Origin: CAZWKX01 sp964633975
GTDB taxonomy: Bacteria > Actinomycetota > Acidimicrobiia > Spongiisociales > UBA11373
Direction: 5' to 3'
Length of the DNA: 64,000 nucleotides
Assembly: GCA_964633975.1 (NCBI GenBank)
Contig: CAZWKX010000006.1
Coordinates: 1-64,000 of the forward strand
Position numbers and translations under genes: made by a program. Below, in pieces: positions 60,436-64,000 of the stretch (positions are counted from its first letter, which is position 1; the number at the start of each line of letters is the position of its first letter). Below the pieces are notes generated by a model, which was given only the letters and a program-made list of their open reading frames with translations, was not told where the DNA came from and searched no databases.

Positions 60436-60669
60436 GTGATGCTGCGTCTTGGCTTCTCGGTGCTCTTGCGGCCGCGGTTGTGGCCGGAGGCGCTGCGGGC
60501 CGCTCAGGCTCACGGATGCAAGGAGTGGTGGAGACGGCTACTATTCGTGCCGGAATCGGAGTACCTGGCCTGGAGAATCGACACGGCATACGGAGAGGGG
60601 GATGCCGAGGTCGATCCGGGGGATTTCGTCCGGTACCTGGAGTGGAGGCGGAGACAGAGGGTGGAGTGA
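60436..60669 (+). CDS. Conserved 77-residue protein of unknown function
   Basis: Begins MMLRLGFSVLLRPRLWPEAL, is rich in Trp and Arg (CKEWWRRLLFVPESEYLAWR) and ends with DFVRYLEWRRRQR. It has no membrane segment. Such short Trp/Arg-rich proteins next to MoxR operons occur in Actinomycetota, as far as I recall. The start may be GTG 60436 or ATG 60439. It is followed 14 bp later by another conserved gene. Confidence 0.7.
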   Translation: MMLRLGFSVLLRPRLWPEALRAAQAHGCKEWWRRLLFVPESEYLAWRIDTAYGEGDAEVDPGDFVRYLEWRRRQRVE

Positions 60670-60683
60670 AGGGAGACGGTGCC

Positions 60684-61289
60684 GTGTCTGCCGAGTTGCT
60701 GCGCAGCGAGCTACTGGCTCTCGCGGGTGTGGCGGATGCACGGGTGGAGACGGCCGGCGAAGCGCCGACCGGAGTGCACATTCGTCTGGCGCCGGAAACG
60801 AATGCAGACGCGGTGCGCTCCGAGATCCAGCGCATACTGGCGGCACACGGCATGCGGTCGCGTGTAGCGGTCGGATCCGAGTCGGAGCCGGCGTCGACCC
60901 CGGTCGAGGCTCCGTTGGCCGGCGAGGTCCCGTTATCGCCGCCGACCGCGGGCGCCACCGCCGCCGGGCTGGAATCGGTGCGAGTCGAGGAGAGCGCCTC
61001 GGGTGTGATCGTCACCGCGACCGCCGGGGACGGCAGGATGGAGACAGTCATGGGCGCCGCCACCGAAGAGGACCTGGTGCGCACGGTGGTCGCCGCAGTC
61101 GGGACTCTGGCCCGAGGGATCGCTCCCGACGTCGTTGCCGTCGAATGGACGGAGGCGGCGGGTTCCGAGGTGGTCACCGTCGTCGTTGATGGGCCCGAGG
61201 GCTCTCGAAGTGCTGGGGCATCACTCGTGTGCGCAACCAGGCCGTTTGCCCTCGGCCGGGCGACCTGGCAGGCGCTGCGACAGGGCTGA
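60684..61289 (+). CDS. Conserved protein of unknown function, two similar alpha/beta parts
   Basis: A 201-residue protein without membrane segments. The first ~65 residues (AELLRSELLALAGVADARVETAG) and the last ~100 (GLESVRVEESASGVIVTATAGDGRMETVMGAATEEDLVRTVVAAVGTLAR) are linked by a Pro/Ala-rich stretch (~70-95). Composition and codon use fit a real gene. GTG 60684 with GGGAG upstream. I do not recognise the family. Confidence 0.65.
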   Translation: MSAELLRSELLALAGVADARVETAGEAPTGVHIRLAPETNADAVRSEIQRILAAHGMRSRVAVGSESEPASTPVEAPLAGEVPLSPPTAGATAAGLESVRVEESASGVIVTATAGDGRMETVMGAATEEDLVRTVVAAVGTLARGIAPDVVAVEWTEAAGSEVVTVVVDGPEGSRSAGASLVCATRPFALGRATWQALRQG

Positions 61290-61291
61290 GA

Positions 61292-61822
61292 TCAACCGGC
61301 GGCGGCCCGATTCGGGTCGCCGGCCTTCTCCTCGACAAGGGTCACGACGATGTCGGTGTCGTCCTCGCCACCGGGCCTGGGGAGCCGAGGGGCCGGGGCG
61401 GGGGTGGAAGCGATCATCTCGGCGTGTTCTCCGAGACGAGTGAGCACGTCGCGGATCAGCATGCGTGCCGGGTCCGGGCTCTTCGATCTGAGAATGGCGA
61501 CGTCATCCGGCTCCGTCGAGAGGATCCGGACGCCTCGAGAGCGGAGATCCCAGAGCATGATCTCCTGGATCACGAGATCTGATGAGAGAGTGTCGAGGCC
61601 CGGCAGCAGCACGGCGTCGACGTTGCCGGCGCTGATCACGCCGAGCAGGCTGCGGTAGCCGTCTCGACCCAGCGCGTGTCCCTCGTGTCTGCTGTCCTGG
61701 CACACGGCGACGATCTGGAGCCCCTGGGAGGCCGCGTGGCGTCGAAGCTCCTCCTGCTGGGCGAACACGGAACGATCCACCGTCGGGTCGGACGACTCAC
61801 GAACGTAGCTGGCAACACGCAA
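61292..61822 (-). CDS. Serine-recombinase-fold protein with degenerate catalytic arginines, no DNA-binding domain
   Basis: A 176-residue protein matching the resolvase N-terminal domain: VASYVRESSD keeps the Arg and Ser of the active site, and LGRDGYRSLL keeps a third residue. The key LDRLxRD motif, however, reads LDTLSSD, so two catalytic arginines are lost, and the ER pair reads EH. No recombinase helix-turn-helix follows. It is unlikely to recombine DNA and may be a regulator or partner of the divergent HNH protein. TTG 61822 follows GGGAGGA; a TAGACT -10 lies at 61843-61848. Confidence 0.75.
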   Translation of the reverse strand: MRVASYVRESSDPTVDRSVFAQQEELRRHAASQGLQIVAVCQDSRHEGHALGRDGYRSLLGVISAGNVDAVLLPGLDTLSSDLVIQEIMLWDLRSRGVRILSTEPDDVAILRSKSPDPARMLIRDVLTRLGEHAEMIASTPAPAPRLPRPGGEDDTDIVVTLVEEKAGDPNRAAAG

Positions 61823-61842
61823 GGGTTCCTCCCTCCAAGACA

Positions 61843-61848
61843 AGTCTA
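61843..61848 (-). promoter_or_regulatory. -10 box of the resolvase-like gene
   Basis: TAGACT on the minus strand, upstream of the GGGAGGA ribosome site. The repeats at 61851-61884 cover its spacer and -35 region. Confidence 0.4.
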
Positions 61849-61850
61849 CA

Positions 61851-61884
61851 ACTCAGAGTGGTGCTGCGGCACTCAGAGTGGTGC
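61851..61884. promoter_or_regulatory. Direct repeats, candidate operators between the resolvase-like and HNH genes
   Basis: ACTCAGAGTGGTGC occurs at 61851-61864 and 61871-61884, 20 bp apart (about two helical turns). Each copy carries the near-palindrome ACTC-A-GAGT. The pair sits across the two divergent promoters. Confidence 0.55.
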
Positions 61885-61910
61885 CAGCTGGCTGGCGGCC
61901 GTTGCGCTGG

Positions 61911-61916
61911 TACGAT
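61911..61916 (+). promoter_or_regulatory. -10 box of the HNH gene
   Basis: TACGAT with 9 nt to ATG 61926; no ribosome site between. Confidence 0.45.
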
Positions 61917-61925
61917 CCGCGCGCT

Positions 61926-62432
61926 ATGGGACACGCTCTGGTGCTCAACGCCAGCTATGAACCTCTGTCGGTGGTGTCGGCGCGCCGGGCCGTGGTCTTG
62001 CTCGTTCATGAGAAGGCCGAGCTCGTCGAGTCACACGACAGGCATTGGTCGTCCGAGAAGCTGTGTATCCCGGTGCCGTCGGTGATTCGCCTGCTTCGGT
62101 ATGTTCGTGTCCCATACCGGCGCAGGGTGCCGCTCAACCGACGCGCCGTCTTCTCCCGCGACCGCTACCGATGCCAATACTGCGGAAGCCAGGCGGAGAA
62201 CCTGGATCACGTCGTTCCTCGCTCTCGGGGAGGGGCCCACACTTGGGAGAACGTCGTGGCCGCCTGCCGCCAGTGCAACACACGCAAGGGGGATCACATC
62301 CCGCGCGAAGTGGGCATGCGGCTGTTGTCTTCGCCCAGCGCCCCGCGTCAACACGGGTGGTTACTCATCGGACTCGGCGGGCCGCCGCACCCGTCTTGGC
62401 ATCCCTATCTGGATCTGGCGGAGGCCGTGTAG
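61926..62432 (+). CDS. HNH endonuclease-like protein
   Basis: A 168-residue protein. The N-terminal region LVLNASYEPLSVVSARRAVVLLVHEKAELVE is typical of a widespread bacterial HNH group. The zinc and catalytic part is YRCQYCG, LDHVVPRSRGG, ENVVAACRQCNTRKG. The metal residues (two CxxC pairs, DH and N) are intact. This group occurs in many genomes without a defined target. ATG 61926 is 9 nt behind a TACGAT -10. It diverges from a catalytically degenerate resolvase-fold gene. Confidence 0.9.
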   Translation: MGHALVLNASYEPLSVVSARRAVVLLVHEKAELVESHDRHWSSEKLCIPVPSVIRLLRYVRVPYRRRVPLNRRAVFSRDRYRCQYCGSQAENLDHVVPRSRGGAHTWENVVAACRQCNTRKGDHIPREVGMRLLSSPSAPRQHGWLLIGLGGPPHPSWHPYLDLAEAV

Positions 62433-62435
62433 GGC

Positions 62436-62753
62436 TCAGTCCTTGTCCGAATCCGCCCCGTGTTGCTGCTGGTCCTCCATCTCGGCCTTAAGCCGGCGCC
62501 GACGCTTGCGGAAGGCGCGCCACGCCCAGCCGAAGACGGGTGTCACCAGGGCTCCGGCGGCGAAGGTGATCGCCAGGATGAGCCACAGAGGGGCGCTGCC
62601 GCTGAGCCCGGCGAACCCGACCTTGGTGGACTTGGTGTTCGAGAAGATGAGGATGAGTACGAGTGTGACCAGGACGGCCAGGAATATCATGGGCCCCATC
62701 CACAGATTTGGCCGTTCCCGCGGCGCCGCGGCACCCGGTTCGTAGTCGTTCAT
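62436..62753 (-). CDS. LapA-like (DUF1049) two-helix membrane protein
   Basis: A 105-residue protein with two membrane helices (~20-40, MIFLAVLVTLVLILIFSN; ~52-75, PLWLILAITFAAGALVTPVF) joined by TKSTKVGFAGLSGSA, and a charged coiled tail (RAFRKRRRRLKAEMED). The layout matches LapA-domain proteins. Function is unknown. ATG 62753 follows AGGGAG. It converges with the HNH gene. Confidence 0.75.
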   Translation of the reverse strand: MNDYEPGAAAPRERPNLWMGPMIFLAVLVTLVLILIFSNTKSTKVGFAGLSGSAPLWLILAITFAAGALVTPVFGWAWRAFRKRRRRLKAEMEDQQQHGADSDKD

Positions 62754-62781
62754 CGATGCTCCCTTTCGGTCTGGGTCCAGC

Positions 62782-63519
62782 TTACGCGGTCGGGATGCCC
62801 TCCCAGGGATCCCTGCCGATCCAGTCACGGGCATCGAGCTTGGATCCCGAGGGCTCGGGCGCCAGCGGATGGGCCAGTCTCAAGAACAAGGGGGCGATGT
62901 CGGATGGGGTGGGAAGCGTTGCCGGATCTTCGTCCGGCATAGCGGTGGCACGCATCGGGGTCTGAGTGCCGCCCGGGTTGACCGAGTAGACCCGGCCGTC
63001 CCACTCTTCGGTGAGCACCTCCAGCCAGCCCTCGAGAGCTCGTTTCGAGATGGAGTACATGCCCCAGCCGGCGCGCCCGGCGCGACCCACGGTGCTCGAT
63101 ACCCCGATGACGACCGGCGCGGTGCCGTTGTCGAGGAACGGCACCAAGCGCTGGTGCAGGAAGTGGACGGCCGACAGGTTCACGTCGAGCACGCGGTTCC
63201 AGTCGTCGGCCGGGTAGTCGACCAGGCGCCCGGCGTCTCCAATGGGCCCCAGGGCTCCGGCGGCGTGGATGGCGACGTCGAGTACGGCTCCGGCGTGCTG
63301 TACCGCGGTGGCCACTGCACGTCGGCCGGCATCGCTCGTGATGTCGGCTGCGATCGACCGGGCGCGGCCCGGCTCGGTGGGCGCCAGGGTCTCGGCGAGG
63401 GCCTCGGGCCGGCGGGCCACGGCGAACACGAGGGCGCCGTGAGCGGTGAAGGCTCGAACCAGCCCGCGTCCGATGCCCGATGAACCACCGGTGATCATCA
63501 CGCGGCGTCCGTCCAGCAT
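62782..63519 (-). CDS. Short-chain dehydrogenase/reductase
   Basis: A 245-residue SDR with TGGSSGIGRGLV (cofactor), IHAAGALGP (the NAG site reads HAAG), Ser in GVSSTVGRAG and Tyr-Lys in YSISKRALEGWLEVL. The catalytic triad is intact. The substrate is unknown. ATG 63519 fits the family start. It diverges from mraZ, with 208 bp between. Confidence 0.9.
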   Translation of the reverse strand: MLDGRRVMITGGSSGIGRGLVRAFTAHGALVFAVARRPEALAETLAPTEPGRARSIAADITSDAGRRAVATAVQHAGAVLDVAIHAAGALGPIGDAGRLVDYPADDWNRVLDVNLSAVHFLHQRLVPFLDNGTAPVVIGVSSTVGRAGRAGWGMYSISKRALEGWLEVLTEEWDGRVYSVNPGGTQTPMRATAMPDEDPATLPTPSDIAPLFLRLAHPLAPEPSGSKLDARDWIGRDPWEGIPTA

Positions 63520-63581
63520 GTTGGGGGAGGCTACTCGGTGCGAGACCAAGCTGCCGCGGCAGGGGGCCGAGAGAGGGACGG

Positions 63582-63608
63582 GTGGGGAAAAAGGGTTTGC
63601 AGGTGGGG
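63582..63608 (+). promoter_or_regulatory. Candidate MraZ boxes
   Basis: GTGGGG at 63582-63587 and 63603-63608, with further GGGG/GTGG motifs downstream, resemble the G-rich direct repeats bound by MraZ at its own promoter. One copy lies in the promoter spacer and one upstream of the -35, as expected for autoregulation. Confidence 0.45.
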
Positions 63609-63624
63609 CAAAGGGGAGTAGAGT
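63596..63624 (+). promoter_or_regulatory. mraZ promoter
   Basis: -35 TTTGCA (63596-63601), a 17-bp spacer and -10 TAGAGT (63619-63624). Transcription would begin near 63631 and leave a ~97-nt leader. Confidence 0.6.
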
Positions 63625-63648
63625 GGCGAATTGTGGTGAGACGTGGGT

Positions 63649-63699
63649 GGAGCCGTCGTCGGCTCCGCCTACCCGGCTTCCTCGGTGGAGGAACCGGGT
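63649..63699 (+). ncRNA. Structured leader of mraZ (candidate mraW RNA motif)
   Basis: Two adjacent hairpins. GGAGCC-N6-GGCTCC (63649-63666) is followed by a longer stem with ACCCGG-c-TTCCTC pairing with GAGGAA-CCGGGT around a GGTG loop (63671-63699). The leader sits between the mraZ promoter and its start. The mraW RNA motif is a described actinobacterial cis-RNA at this kind of location. I assign it by position and structure, not by a covariance search. Confidence 0.5.
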
Positions 63700-63727
63700 G
63701 ACATGACGGAGATGAGGTACTTCAGTC

Positions 63728-64000
63728 GTGTTCCTTGGCGAGTACCAGCACAGCGTTGACGAAAAGGGCCGGCTGGTCATGCCCAGCAAGTTCCGGCCGC
63801 GGCTGGCCGACGGCCTGGTCGTCACCAAAGGCCGAGAGGGCTGCCTGTTCGTCTTCCCGGCGAAACAGTGGGAGGACGAATACACCTATCTGATGGATCT
63901 GCCGGGTGACGAGCGCGCCACCCGCGAGAGGCTGCGGGTCGTTGTCGGCAGCGCCGACCAGCAGCGTCCGGACAAGCAGGGTCGGATCCAGCTCTCAGTG
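63728..64000 (+). CDS. mraZ: Transcriptional regulator MraZ, cut by the window edge
   Basis: The first 91 residues are present, beginning with (M)FLGEYQHSVDEKGRLVMPSKFRP. This is the first SpoVT/AbrB-like half-repeat with the DxKGR and PxxFR motifs. The second repeat begins at RPDKQGRIQLS. MraZ is the DNA-binding repressor at the head of the division and cell-wall cluster. The GTG start (63728) follows GAGGT at ~10 nt. Confidence 0.95.
   Translation, partial: MFLGEYQHSVDEKGRLVMPSKFRPRLADGLVVTKGREGCLFVFPAKQWEDEYTYLMDLPGDERATRERLRVVVGSADQQRPDKQGRIQLSV

Noticed and set aside
61292..61822. Active site-specific recombinase
   Set aside because: Two catalytic arginines and the ER pair are substituted, and there is no DNA-binding domain.
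1..64000. CRISPR array, prophage, transposon or integrative element
   Set aside because: There are no regular repeat-spacer runs, no transposase or integrase and no phage structural genes. The only recombinase fold is a degenerate single domain.

Overview
This window is about 64 kb of a GC-rich bacterial chromosome, probably an actinomycetote and possibly of the Acidimicrobiia type. The reasons are a WhiB iron-sulfur regulator, a DUF3040 membrane protein and mraZ (the start of a division and cell-wall cluster) at the right edge, a RamB-like regulator, a three-subunit PntAa/PntAb/PntB transhydrogenase, a LexA box of the Gram-positive type, many GTG/TTG starts, and lipoproteins with threonine-rich linkers. 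Two runs of exactly 10 N (1716-1725 in gcdH and 28346-28355 in zwf) are assembly gaps, so this is a scaffold, probably from a draft or metagenome assembly. There is no CRISPR array, prophage, insertion sequence, rRNA or tRNA. No stretch longer than about 250 bases lacks a gene, apart from the remnant at 6486-6974.

Layout. 1-82: 5' end of RNase P RNA (minus strand), cut by the window edge. 177-6368: gamma-glutamylcyclotransferase-like protein, WhiB, glutaryl-CoA dehydrogenase, trpD, a Fur-family regulator and a zinc-ribbon membrane protein. 6486-6974: a remnant in which the front of a CcmA-type ABC ATPase runs in frame, through one TAG, into the tail of CcmE. 7132-14031: a histidine cluster. 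The chain hisR(yerC)-G-D-C-B-H-F-IE lies on the minus strand with 4-11 bp overlaps, and hisA is divergent across a palindromic operator. 14129-31914 (mostly minus): an SOS-type DnaQ/GIY-YIG nuclease, a RamB-like regulator, an rRNA methyltransferase with a TPM protein, an enolase-superfamily enzyme, kynureninase, metK, the transhydrogenase, gnd-zwf and an M1 peptidase. 32071-45747: queG, a methyltransferase, a SRPBCC protein, hsp20, envelope proteins, an aminotransferase, glucan phosphorylase, and an operon running ltaE-OMT-fabD-fabH-fabG-acpP-fabF. 45915-53636: envelope and secreted proteins, Na/Pi cotransport and PhoU. 53665-64000: dinB, DUF3040, MerR, a moxR-DUF58-transglutaminase operon, small conserved proteins, a resolvase-fold/HNH pair, a short-chain dehydrogenase, and mraZ with a structured leader.

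How the genes work together. The central blocks are ordinary metabolism: histidine synthesis, type II fatty-acid synthesis, and NADPH supply through Zwf, Gnd and PntAB. The more interesting signals are regulatory. Several genes start 6-10 nt after a TANNNT -10 box, which suggests leaderless transcription, and the RNase P RNA start follows the same rule. Other signals are an exact LexA box, palindromic operators at his and hsp20, paired repeats between the resolvase-like and HNH genes, and a hairpin leader before mraZ. The ccm remnant looks like a deletion scar or a misassembly.
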